Below, piece by piece: positions 1 to 7,029 of a stretch of 64,000 nt of DNA. Made by a program: the position numbers and the translations under genes. The notes under the pieces were generated by a model. The model worked only from the letters and a program-made list of their open reading frames with translations, was not told where the DNA came from and searched no databases. The DNA lies in NCBI GenBank assembly GCA_004138175.2, contig RYFE02000010.1, forward strand, positions 1-64,000. Direction: 5' to 3'. Numbering within the stretch: the stretch's first letter is position 1; each line of letters starts with the position of its first letter. This DNA comes from Chloroflexales bacterium ZM16-3 (GTDB lineage Bacteria > Chloroflexota > Chloroflexia > Chloroflexales > Chloroflexaceae).

Positions 1-37
1 ACGGCACTACAATGCAGAATAAGATGCGATGGCCCTG
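1..37. mobile_element. Right-end remnant of a second ISAs1-type element
   Basis: Bases 14-37 match the right terminus of the complete insertion sequence further along (1864-1887) with a single difference, ending in the same GATGCGATGGCCCTG. The rest of this element lies outside the window, so it is either another full copy or a solo end. Bases 38-170 hold no gene that I can recognise. Confidence 0.6.
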
Positions 38-170
38 GTCCCACTTGGCCATGATAGCGTGCATGCCGTAGCATGGAAGTCTAGATGCTTTACGATAGAC
101 TACCCCCAATCCCTACACGGCGCGCATAGAACTGTATGGACGTCTCGTCATCGCTCCGGTCATCACAACA

Positions 171-253
171 TGCTATAGTGTCCGTAGATTAGGCAGCGAC
201 CACGCGCCACCCGCTCAGCGGTGTGGCGTTTTTTGCGTCGCTGAGCGGGTGGC
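171..253 (+). promoter_or_regulatory. Leader module 1: extended -10, core box, hairpin and T-run
   Basis: TGCTATAGT (171-179) is an extended -10 element. A core box GCAGCGACCACGCGCC follows from 193, then a GC hairpin ending in T6 (229-234). The 5' arm (206-220) can instead pair perfectly over 15 bp with 239-253, which would disrupt the terminator-like hairpin. It lies just upstream of the split tail gene that starts at 268. Five other places in the window have the same arrangement. Confidence 0.6.
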
Positions 254-524
254 CTCGGGAAACCACTATGGCCACCGTCCCGTTCATCGTCCCCGTCGGC
301 GTGACCTGGCGGCGCATCTTCCTGCGCCAAGACTCGCTCGGCCAGCGCCTGCCCGTGGCTGGCATGCGGGCGCGCATGACCGTCCGCACCCGCATCGGCG
401 GCCCAGAACTACTGAGCATCTCATCAGACGTCGGCACCATCCTGCTCGAAGTCGACGCGGTCGAGGGCTCGACAGTGGGCACCGTCACGCTGATCATCCC
501 TGGGCCGGCCAGCGTGGGGCTCGC

Positions 525-534
525 AGCCTCCAGC
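525..534. repeat. Target-site duplication, left copy
   Basis: AGCCTCCAGC directly abuts the left IS terminus and is repeated exactly at 1888-1897 beyond the right terminus. A perfect 10-bp duplication is typical of ISAs1-family transposition. Confidence 0.95.
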
Positions 535-1887
535 CAGGGCCATCGCATCTAAATCCTCATTGCCATCACATTCCAATGCAGTTTAGGCCTCGGCAGCGGG
601 TGGTGGTGGGCCGATGAGCAACTGGAGCAGGTAGGTCGTATCGAGGGCGGCACGGAAGCGTTGCTGCTTCATGCTCAGCTTCGGGCGTTTGGCGGTTCGG
701 AGTTGCTGAAGGAGGTTGAGCGCGATATGGCGCAGCACGGCGAGATTCTCGGCTCCCTTGCCCACCGACACCCGACACTCGTCCTCACGAAAGACCAGGT
801 CGAGGGTCCAATGCACCACGTTCTCAATTTCCCAGTGCCCCCGGACAGCGGCACCAAAGATGCGGGCATTCCCGTTCAGGCTGCTGATGTAGAAGCGCTC
901 TTCGACGCTGGTCTTGCCATTCACCCGGCGCTCGGCGCGCACCATGCCAATACAGTTCAGCTTCGGCCAGCGGCCAGTCGGGTTGACTTTGGCCAGGATG
1001 GTCGGGTCCATCAGCGTCCAATAGGTGCGCCGCTCCCAGCGTCCGTGCTGGGTTTCCTCGGTCTGATAGGTGTCGTGGGCCACGGTCGTAAACCCAGTGG
1101 CATGGGCATCGGCAAAGGCCTGCTGAATGGCGTCGTGCAGCGTTTCCTGGTTCCCTTTGGCCGCGAGCACGTAGTCGGCGTCCCCGGCAATGATGGTCTC
1201 CGCCGTCTTCACCTGGCAGTGGAGCGCATCCACCGTCACAATGCAGCCTGCCAGGGCCAATTTCTCCAGCAAGGCGGGGACGGCCGTGATCTCGTTCGAG
1301 TCGGGATGCACCTTCTCCTGCCCGAGGATCAGGCGATTGGTGCTGGCCCAGGCGCTGACCATCTGGATCGCTGCTTTCCCCCACGCCTTGGCCGCCGACT
1401 TCCGCAACGTCTTCCCATCGACGGCGATCAGTTCCCCTTGGGTGGCCGTCTGGATCGCCGCGAACCAGGCGGTAAACCCGGCCTGGAGTTCCGCAGGATT
1501 GAGTTGGGCCAAGACCCGGCTGAACGTATCGTGCGAGGGAACCCCATTGGGCAAGGGCATGATCGTACGCAACCAGTCGATTTTGGCGTTCCCAAAGGTC
1601 TCCATCCCGGTCGGCCCCTCTGCCCCACAGAGGATGGCACAAATCGCGATCGTCAGAATATCCACCAGGTTGTGCGCTTTCGTCCGCTCTACCCGCGGGT
1701 CGGTCAGGTGCCCAAAATGGGTTGCAATACTCGCCAGATGCCCTTCAGCCATCGGTGCCCTCCACGATACGATGCCAGTACGGCTGGAAGCATACCTGGT
1801 TCGGGGTATCGGCGCAACCGATGTGTTACGCTCATGTGTTCGTCACGAATGGGGCGTCACGATGCAGAATTAGATGCGATGGCCCTG
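535..1887 (-). mobile_element. Complete ISAs1-family insertion sequence (1353 bp)
   Basis: The element is bounded by perfect 18-bp inverted repeats, CAGGGCCATCGCATCTAA at 535-552 and its complement at 1870-1887. It contains one transposase gene on the minus strand. Flanking duplications AGCCTCCAGC are intact and identical, which points to recent insertion. It lies within the first gene of a tail-fibre cassette and opposite to its direction. A nearly identical right end at 14-37 shows that related elements are active in this replicon or host. Confidence 0.95.
583..1752 (-). CDS. ISAs1-family DDE transposase
   Basis: This 389-residue transposase catalyses cut-and-paste or copy movement of the surrounding IS. 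The family signatures are visible in order: IAVDGKTLR with the first Asp near 112, IVTVDALHCQ with the second Asp near 175, and RGHWEIEN with the Glu near 310, followed by HWTLDLVFREDECR. The N-terminal part resembles the DDE_Tnp_1-associated domain and begins with a DPR motif. Length is normal for the family (about 370-390) and no frameshift is seen, so the gene should be active. It is the only gene in the IS. Confidence 0.95.
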   Translation of the reverse strand: MAEGHLASIATHFGHLTDPRVERTKAHNLVDILTIAICAILCGAEGPTGMETFGNAKIDWLRTIMPLPNGVPSHDTFSRVLAQLNPAELQAGFTAWFAAIQTATQGELIAVDGKTLRKSAAKAWGKAAIQMVSAWASTNRLILGQEKVHPDSNEITAVPALLEKLALAGCIVTVDALHCQVKTAETIIAGDADYVLAAKGNQETLHDAIQQAFADAHATGFTTVAHDTYQTEETQHGRWERRTYWTLMDPTILAKVNPTGRWPKLNCIGMVRAERRVNGKTSVEERFYISSLNGNARIFGAAVRGHWEIENVVHWTLDLVFREDECRVSVGKGAENLAVLRHIALNLLQQLRTAKRPKLSMKQQRFRAALDTTYLLQLLIGPPPPAAEA

Positions 1888-1897
1888 AGCCTCCAGC
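1888..1897. repeat. Target-site duplication, right copy
   Basis: AGCCTCCAGC follows the right IS terminus at once and equals 525-534. Reading of the interrupted tail gene resumes here in frame. Confidence 0.95.
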
Positions 1898-1995
1898 GGT
1901 GTCTACGACGTGAAGCTGCAATCAGACACGCCCGACGGCGAGCCGAGCGCCCGCCCGCTCGAAGGTACAATCACCTTTGACCCCCAGGTGACGAC

Positions 1996-2409
1996 ATGAG
2001 CAACGATCTGATCGTGATCCGGGACGCCCCCGCGACCATCCTCGCCGACCCTACCCCCGGTATCACCCAGGTGCAAGACTCCAGCACCGAGGTGGTGATC
2101 ATCGTCGATGCGGAGCCAACCGTCCTGGTCTACGACCCCGCCGCGCCCATCATCGCCCTCGTGGCAGTCGGTCCCGCCGGCCCATCTGGCCCGCCTGGGC
2201 CTCCTGGCACAGCGGGCGCGACCTACACGCACTACCAGATTACCCCCGTAGTGGCGTGGAGCATTCCGCATCCGCTGGCCAAGCACCCCAGCGTGACGGT
2301 GCAGGATAGCGCCGGCCGCCAGGTGCTCGGCGAGGTGCAGTACCTCACCGACGACCTGCTGCGCGTCACCTTCCGTGTGGCCTTCAGCGGGCGAGCCGAC
2401 CTGAACTAA
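1996..2409 (+). CDS. Collagen-like phage tail protein
   Basis: A 137-residue protein whose middle contains a short run of Gly-X-Y triplets (GPAGPSGPPGPPGTAG), known from phage fibres, where such triplets form trimeric stalks. The C-terminal part, with W-I-H-L-KHPSVTVQDSAGR and VTFRVAFSGRADLN, is the conserved tail-fibre end segment seen in many siphophages. The ATG overlaps the stop of the interrupted upstream gene (ATGA), so translation was probably coupled, and the IS may now reduce its expression. It probably forms part of a receptor-binding fibre or its connector. Confidence 0.8.
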   Translation: MSNDLIVIRDAPATILADPTPGITQVQDSSTEVVIIVDAEPTVLVYDPAAPIIALVAVGPAGPSGPPGPPGTAGATYTHYQITPVVAWSIPHPLAKHPSVTVQDSAGRQVLGEVQYLTDDLLRVTFRVAFSGRADLN

Positions 2410-2425
2410 GAACGGAGAACACGCA

Positions 2426-3280
2426 ATGCTCATTCTGACCAACATCGACCTGAACGGCGGGCAACTCCTCAACGTGGTGCTCCAGGTTCTTGCCGCCTCG
2501 CCACCCGCGCCTGCCCAGGGGATGATCTACTACGACTCCACGCTGCTCCAGGCCCGGATCTACAACGGCACCAGCTGGGACACCGCAGGCGGCGGCGACG
2601 CCAGCCTGCTCAACGGCCAGCCGGGCACCTACTACCTCGACTTCGCCCACAGCGCCGGGCAGCGCGACCACACCGCCATCGCCGACTTCGACACCCAGGT
2701 CAGGGCGAGCCGGCTGGATCAACTCGCCGCCCCAATCGCAGCGGTGGCCCTCAACGGCCAGCGCCTGACGGGGGTGGCCGACCCGACCGCCGCCCAGGAC
2801 GCCGCCACCCAAGCGTATGTGCTGAGCCAAGTCGCTGGCCTGGTCAACAGCGCACCCGGCGTGCTGGACACCCTGGCCGAACTGGCGACGGCGTTAGGTA
2901 ACGACCCGAGCTTCGCCACCACAATCGCGGCCAGCATCGCCGCGGCCAAGGATCGAGCGAACCACTCTGGCACCCAGGACGTGGGCACCATCACCGGCCT
3001 GACCGCCGCCATCGACACACAGATCCTCGGGCGGGTAGCGGTGGCCGACATCGGCGACGGCGTGGCCACCCTGTTCACCCTGACCCATAACTTTGGTACC
3101 CGCGATGTGGTGATCCAGGTGCGGCAGAACGCCAGCCCCTATGCATACGTCGGGGTCGATGCCCGCGCCGCATCTGCCAACACCGCGACCGTGCAGTTCG
3201 CGGCCACCAGCGTGCCGACCGCTGGGGCCCTATCGGGTCCTGATCACGAAGGCGGGCTAGCATGGATTTCCGCAGCCTGA
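2426..3280 (+). CDS. Phage tail-fibre protein
   Basis: A 284-residue protein. The N-terminal part (MIYYDSTLLQARIYNGTSWDT) and the central ALNGQRLTGVADPTAAQDAATQAYV segment are typical of modular tail fibres, as is APGVLDTLAELATALGNDP. The C-terminal quarter is predicted beta-rich. AACGGAGAACACGCA before the ATG gives a reasonable ribosome site. Its 3' end overlaps the next fibre gene by 19 bases. It probably makes the shaft of a receptor-binding fibre together with its neighbours. Confidence 0.85.
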   Translation: MLILTNIDLNGGQLLNVVLQVLAASPPAPAQGMIYYDSTLLQARIYNGTSWDTAGGGDASLLNGQPGTYYLDFAHSAGQRDHTAIADFDTQVRASRLDQLAAPIAAVALNGQRLTGVADPTAAQDAATQAYVLSQVAGLVNSAPGVLDTLAELATALGNDPSFATTIAASIAAAKDRANHSGTQDVGTITGLTAAIDTQILGRVAVADIGDGVATLFTLTHNFGTRDVVIQVRQNASPYAYVGVDARAASANTATVQFAATSVPTAGALSGPDHEGGLAWISAA

Positions 3281-4656
3281 TCACGCAGGTCGGCGTGCCG
3301 GTCGTGACCACGGCGCGGGTGCTGACGGTCAGCACCCCGCTTACTGGCGGTGGCGACCTGAGCGCCAACCGCACGATCGGCCTCAGCTTCGATAGCACCC
3401 TGCAGGTGATGGGCGGCTCCCTGGGCGTGTCCGCACTCGTTGCTACTGCGGCGGCGCTCACCGCCCACAGCGGACGAACCGATAACCCGCATGCCGTCAC
3501 CGCCATGCAGGCCGGGGCGCTGCCGTTGACTGGCGGCGTGATCACGGGCAACCTGACCGTTGGGAATCAATCAAGTAACGCCAGCCTTGGGATCAACGGC
3601 GGCGCTGGGTATGTGCGCGATATGGTCTTCTCTAGTGGAGGATTCCCGCGCTGGATCTTCCGCGTAGAGAGTACACAAGAAACGGGTGGTGATGCCGGAA
3701 GCCACCTGATCATCATGAGCCGTCACGACGACGGCTCGACGAACAGCAACGTCGCGACGTTCTATCGCGGTACAGGCGCAGTTGGGTTTAGCTCGACGAA
3801 CATCACCGCAGGCGGCAATGCGGTGCTCCACGCTGGCAACTTCGGCACCTACGCTGCAGCGGCAGCCCACACGCACAGCTACCAGCCGCTCGACACGACC
3901 CTAACCCAGCTCGCTGCCCTCGGCACGACGGTGGGACTTGTAAAACAGACCTCAGCCGGCGTCTACGGCATCGACACTTCGGCCTACTCGGTGACGAGCC
4001 ACACGCACAGCTACCAGCCGCTCGACACGACCCTGACCCAGCTTGCCGCCCTTGGCACGACGGTGGGCTTTGTGAAACAGACCTCGGCCGGCGTCTACGG
4101 CATCGACACTTCGGCCTACTCGACGACAAACCACATCCACCCGGCGAGCGCGATCACCAGCGGCATTCTCGCCGTGGCCCAGGGCGGCACAGGCGTCAGC
4201 TCCCAGCACTCGTTTAACGTCGCCATTGTGGCAGCATCAGCAGCTATCGCGTCGGCCACCATCACCCTGGTCAACTGGACGACGACGGCAGTGGCAGCGG
4301 TCGGGGTCGCATTCGACTTCACAAACAACAGCGTCCTGCTCTCGGCGGGTCTCTGGCTGGTCACGGTGTCGACGACCTGGAACGCGATGAACCCACCGCT
4401 AGGGACATATCTGCAAGTTCTGATCTACGAGGGGCCCACCGCCGCATCGCATACCGTGATTCGCTATGTCCCCCCATCAATGTACCCGCCACAGTCGAAC
4501 GGAACCTACGGCAAGAACTTCACCTATATCATCGACGCTAACGGGAGCACGTATTTCTCCGTGAAAGTGCGCCAGACGAGCGGCGCGAACCAGACACTCT
4601 ACGGCGATTCAGGGAAGACCGTGACCAGTTGGCAAGGGATTCGGCTAGGCCTATGA
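3262..4656 (+). CDS. Phage tail-fibre protein with tandem 44-residue repeats
   Basis: A 464-residue protein. Its N-terminal half has a fibre stalk signature (LTVSTPLTGGGDLSANRTIGL), followed by HAGNFGTYAAAAAHTHSY. Two nearly identical 44-residue units then follow (about residues 203-290), each beginning HTHSYQPLDTTLTQLAALGT, plus the start of a third unit (TTNHIHPASAITSG). The C-terminal ~150 residues are beta-rich and probably form the receptor-binding knob. Repeat number may change the fibre length. It overlaps the genes on both sides, consistent with one transcript. Confidence 0.85.
   Translation: MDFRSLITQVGVPVVTTARVLTVSTPLTGGGDLSANRTIGLSFDSTLQVMGGSLGVSALVATAAALTAHSGRTDNPHAVTAMQAGALPLTGGVITGNLTVGNQSSNASLGINGGAGYVRDMVFSSGGFPRWIFRVESTQETGGDAGSHLIIMSRHDDGSTNSNVATFYRGTGAVGFSSTNITAGGNAVLHAGNFGTYAAAAAHTHSYQPLDTTLTQLAALGTTVGLVKQTSAGVYGIDTSAYSVTSHTHSYQPLDTTLTQLAALGTTVGFVKQTSAGVYGIDTSAYSTTNHIHPASAITSGILAVAQGGTGVSSQHSFNVAIVAASAAIASATITLVNWTTTAVAAVGVAFDFTNNSVLLSAGLWLVTVSTTWNAMNPPLGTYLQVLIYEGPTAASHTVIRYVPPSMYPPQSNGTYGKNFTYIIDANGSTYFSVKVRQTSGANQTLYGDSGKTVTSWQGIRLGL
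3868..4131 (+). repeat. Two tandem 132-bp units inside a fibre gene
   Basis: Units 3868-3999 and 4000-4131 are almost identical, in frame, and encode the 44-residue fibre repeat. A diverged third copy begins at 4132. Near-identity suggests recent duplication or homogenisation. Confidence 0.9.
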
Positions 4657-5072
4657 GTATTCACGACCTCATCCTCGCGGCGTACCCAACCGCCACTGAC
4701 GCTGATTTTGAGATCACTGACAACGGCAGCGGGCCGTTTCTCTCCCGCTGGAGCATCGCCGGGCCTGTCCCGGAAGGAGTCACGATGGCAGCAACCGCAG
4801 TTCAAATCTTTCAGGGCCTCCACGGTGCGGTTCGCATCACGGCGCAGACGCTTGTCCGGCAGATTGACGAGGTCCAGGACATCCTTGACGCCAACCCGCA
4901 GATCGCGAGCTTGGCAGGCGCGGTCGATGCCGGCACGCTCGTCGGGGATACGCTCATGACGCGGGAGGAGGTGCTTGCGGGCCTCGCGCTCATCGCAAAC
5001 TTCCGCGCCTACATCGCCACCGAGGTTATCGCCGGGATCACCGTGCGTCAGGCGGTCTACCGTGCCGGATAA
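4653..5072 (+). CDS. Tail-fibre-associated protein, XkdW-like position
   Basis: A 139-residue protein whose ATG overlaps the stop of the fibre gene (ATGA at 4653-4656). It has a charged N-terminus (MSIHDLILAAYPTATDADFE) and a helical C-terminal half with DEVQDILDANPQIASLAG and MTREEVLAGLALIANFRAYI. The last part resembles the 115-residue protein that ends the main structural block (56355-56702), where TKERALAILAMGGHFL and GLTPKQILYKYW hold the same positions. Both sit last or nearly last in a fibre cassette. Fibre attachment or assembly is my inference. Confidence 0.6.
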   Translation: MSIHDLILAAYPTATDADFEITDNGSGPFLSRWSIAGPVPEGVTMAATAVQIFQGLHGAVRITAQTLVRQIDEVQDILDANPQIASLAGAVDAGTLVGDTLMTREEVLAGLALIANFRAYIATEVIAGITVRQAVYRAG

Positions 5073-5265
5073 ACCGCAGCCCGCCGTGGCGCTGGTGCGG
5101 GCCCGCCACGCCGCCGTCACCGCTGAGCACGCCGTCATCTGGCGGCAGATATCTACCTCGCCAGCCTGGCAGCGCCTCGCGCAGCTGGAGGGGGCGATGG
5201 TCGAGCTCGAACAGCTGATGGCCGAGCTCGACCCACCGCCCCCAAACGAACCGGCTACGGCGTAG
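5062..5265 (+). CDS. Small hypothetical phage protein
   Basis: A 67-residue protein starting at GTG 5062 inside the end of the upstream gene. The body is helical (HAAVTAEHAVIWRQISTSPAWQRLAQLEGAMVELEQLMAEL) and likely a short coiled coil; the last residues are Pro-rich. It ends the fibre cassette and overlaps the convergent ParB-like gene by 11 bases. I do not recognise a family. Confidence 0.55.
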   Translation: MPDKPQPAVALVRARHAAVTAEHAVIWRQISTSPAWQRLAQLEGAMVELEQLMAELDPPPPNEPATA

Positions 5266-6229
5266 CCACCGCCTGCGCCGCCGCGTACTCGGCGAACTTC
5301 AACAGGTCGTCGGCGATTTCGCCGATGTCCGTCGCGTCGGCCGGCGCGAGCGCCTGGATCTGCTTCACCAGGTCGATCACCTGCTCGTACCACGGGCGCG
5401 TGTCCTCCTCCTCATCATCATCGACGGCGGCGGCAGGAGCCGCCGTGGCGGGCGTCGCGGCCACCGCCGGCGCGGCGGGCTTCGGCTGAATCGTGGACGC
5501 GATGATCAGGTCCACGTCCTTGTTGATCAGCCGCCCGTCCTTGGCCAGCGTGCTGATCAGCCGGCGCTGGTCGTCCGGCTTCAGCCCGATGATCTTGAAG
5601 GCCACCGAGTCCTTGAACTTCCCCTCGTTGAAGGCGGTGCGCAGCTCGGGGATGAGCCCCTTGAGGCGCAGCAGGTTGCGGATACCGGCCACCGACTTGC
5701 CGGTGGCCTCGCTGATCACCGCCTCGTTGGCACCCTGGGCGATGAGCGACTCGCAGGCCGCGAGGTCGGCGGCCGCGTTGTCGGAGCGCTGCTCGTTCTC
5801 AATCGTGGTCAGCACCTCGATGCTCACCCAGCCGACGGGGTAGACCAGCGCGGGGACCGTGCGCATGCCCGCCAGCCGGGCCGCCTTCACCCGCCGGCGA
5901 CCGCCGGCGACGATGTAGGTGCCGTTGGTGCGCCGCTGGAGCAGGATCGGCTGGATCACGCCGAACTCCTTGATGTTGCTCGCGAATGCGTCGGTCGGGG
6001 CCGGCCCAATCAAATCGCTGTTGGGCGGCAGCTCAGCTAGGGCAACGGTTGCGCTCTCGCCCAGCTGTGCGTAGGCGGGCAGCAGGCTCATCTGGCTCTG
6101 CGCCTGCGTGGTGGCCGAGGCCTTCGGTGCGGCGGCGGGCTTGGGCGCGGCGGCGGGCTTGGGCGTCTTGGGCGCGGCGGCCTTGGGCGTCTTGGGTGCC
6201 TTCGGCGCAGCGGGTGTTCCGGTCGTCAT
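5255..6229 (-). CDS. ParB/KorB-like DNA-binding protein
   Basis: A 324-residue ParB-type protein. A Lys/Ala/Pro-rich tail (residues 1-48) is followed by the ParB nucleotide-binding fold: FGVIQPILLQRR near 89-100 and the arginine box IVAGGRRRVKAARLAG near 106-121. A helix-turn-helix follows (SEATGKSVAGIRNLLRLK, 173-190). An acidic patch (VDDDEEEDTRPW) leads into a helical C-terminus that may dimerise. Of the seven ParB-fold genes in this window it is the only one with the complete ParB plus helix-turn-helix layout. It could act in partition, gene regulation or DNA packaging; no parS-like site was identified. Confidence 0.85.
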   Translation of the reverse strand: MTTGTPAAPKAPKTPKAAAPKTPKPAAAPKPAAAPKASATTQAQSQMSLLPAYAQLGESATVALAELPPNSDLIGPAPTDAFASNIKEFGVIQPILLQRRTNGTYIVAGGRRRVKAARLAGMRTVPALVYPVGWVSIEVLTTIENEQRSDNAAADLAACESLIAQGANEAVISEATGKSVAGIRNLLRLKGLIPELRTAFNEGKFKDSVAFKIIGLKPDDQRRLISTLAKDGRLINKDVDLIIASTIQPKPAAPAVAATPATAAPAAAVDDDEEEDTRPWYEQVIDLVKQIQALAPADATDIGEIADDLLKFAEYAAAQAVATP

Positions 6230-6246
6230 TGGTCATTCCTCGTTTC

Positions 6247-6288
6247 AAAAAGGGCAACGCGAAGCCCCGCCGAACAACTCGGCGGGGC
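6247..6288 (-). terminator. GC hairpin followed by a T-run, upstream of parB-like gene
   Basis: Perfect 10-bp arms (6264-6273 and 6279-6288) with a 5-base loop. On the minus strand a TTTTT run follows about 12 bases later. It lies between the 85-residue gene and the ParB-like gene and could terminate the first or attenuate the second. The gap before the T-run makes it a weak intrinsic terminator. Confidence 0.4.
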
Positions 6289-6314
6289 GGGGGCAGGTCA
6301 GATCGGACGGTCGC

Positions 6315-6572
6315 TTAGTAGGCGCGGATGCGCGTCGTCCCAGCCCGCTGCGCTGGCGATGGCGTGACGATCGGGAACTCGTCGAGCGCGACGAGCTTGG
6401 CCAGGTTGCGCTTGTAGGCCCGACCACGCTGGACGCCTGCGGGCGGCGGGACGCCTGCCTTGGCGAGTATCGCTTCCAGGTTCGGGACGGTCTCGGTCAT
6501 CAGCTCTGCCACCATCACGCGGCGGGCCGGCCTCCAGTCGCGCACGTCAGGGAACATATCCGCAATCCTCAT
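6315..6572 (-). CDS. Small hypothetical protein
   Basis: An 85-residue basic protein (MRIADMFPDVRDWRPARR...). No known domain is visible. It follows a small membrane protein gene at 11 bases and has AGGAGG in front of the ATG, so it is likely translated. It is probably transcribed from the strong promoter at 6928-6956. Confidence 0.5.
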   Translation of the reverse strand: MRIADMFPDVRDWRPARRVMVAELMTETVPNLEAILAKAGVPPPAGVQRGRAYKRNLAKLVALDEFPIVTPSPAQRAGTTRIRAY

Positions 6573-6583
6573 CGAAAACCTCC

Positions 6584-6802
6584 TCAGCGGGTGGCGTAGA
6601 CGATCATGGCCAGGAGCAGGATGTTGAGCAGCAGGCTGCCCGTCGTGATCAGGGCCAGGACGAACGTGCTGTAGATGTACCAGTTTGGCAGGCCCGCCCC
6701 GGCGAAGGGCTTCCAGGCGTGCGCCGCGAACTGGGACAGCAGGTCGAGCAGGGCCGTGAGCGCGCGCCAGCGAGGCGGCGCGGGTCGGGTCGTTTGGGCC
6801 AT
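6584..6802 (-). CDS. Small single-pass membrane protein
   Basis: A 72-residue protein. The start at 6802 (MAQTTRPAPPRW) is preferred to an upstream in-frame ATG because the longer version would begin inside the promoter and hairpin. A hydrophobic segment (about residues 43-70, YSTFVLALITTGSLLLNILLLAMIVY) is preceded by an amphipathic region. A small phage protein of this type could be a holin or antiholin, but the confirmed-looking lysis genes lie elsewhere, so the role stays open. Confidence 0.55.
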   Translation of the reverse strand: MAQTTRPAPPRWRALTALLDLLSQFAAHAWKPFAGAGLPNWYIYSTFVLALITTGSLLLNILLLAMIVYATR

Positions 6803-6835
6803 TGCGATCTCGATGATTGGCGCGGAAAACGCAGC

Positions 6836-6869
6836 AGCGCCGCTGAGAAGATCACTTCTCGGCGGCGCT
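6836..6869 (-). promoter_or_regulatory. Leader hairpin of the 72-residue membrane protein gene
   Basis: Two 15-bp arms (6836-6850 and 6855-6869) with one mismatch form a stable hairpin in the transcript from the promoter at 6928-6956. It lacks the T-run and the core box of the repeated leader modules, so it belongs to a different type. Confidence 0.45.
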
Positions 6870-6927
6870 GAATGTCGGACTCGCGCGGCGGGCAGGTCAG
6901 GCCAGAACCGCGTTTTGATCCACCTGC

Positions 6928-6956
6928 ATTGTAGCACGAACTGACTTCATTGTCAA
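6928..6956 (-). promoter_or_regulatory. Strong sigma70-type promoter
   Basis: On the minus strand TTGACA, a 17-base spacer and TACAAT form a near-perfect housekeeping promoter. It lies directly after the terminator of the ParB-fold gene at 7030 and drives the 72-residue membrane protein and the genes behind it. Confidence 0.85.
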
Positions 6957-6982
6957 ATCAGTTTTCCGCATCTCAATGCGGT

Positions 6983-7019
6983 AAAACGCCGCTCCTGCGT
7001 GATGCAGTGAGCGGCGTTT
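6983..7019 (-). terminator. Intrinsic terminator of the long minus-strand operon
   Basis: Arms of 11 bp (6984-6994 and 7009-7019), extended by an inner CTGC/GCAG pair, are followed on the minus strand by a T4 run. It lies 11 bases after the last gene of the 8-20 kb operon. Confidence 0.7.
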
Positions 7020-7029
7020 CGTCTGAACA

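Larger units (their letters stand above)
268..1999 (+). pseudogene. Phage tail/baseplate accessory protein gene split by an IS
   Basis: The reading frame from ATG 268 runs to the insertion point at 534 and is then cut off by IS sequence. If the IS and one copy of the 10-bp duplication are removed, the frame continues from 1898 to a TGA at 1997-1999, giving a protein of about 126 residues that ends in FDPQVTT. The restored protein resembles the small phage proteins found just before collagen-like fibre genes, which carry ArgMet/IxxG beta-rich segments and end in a 'LLEGTVTVSPEVT'-like tail. The next gene starts inside its stop codon (ATGA), which supports the reconstruction. The exact role is unknown; a tail-tip or baseplate accessory is my inference. 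Confidence 0.7.

Noticed and set aside
661-1980. A 439-codon plus-strand frame across the IS
   Set aside because: It is antisense to the transposase and crosses the IS right end, so it cannot be a native gene.
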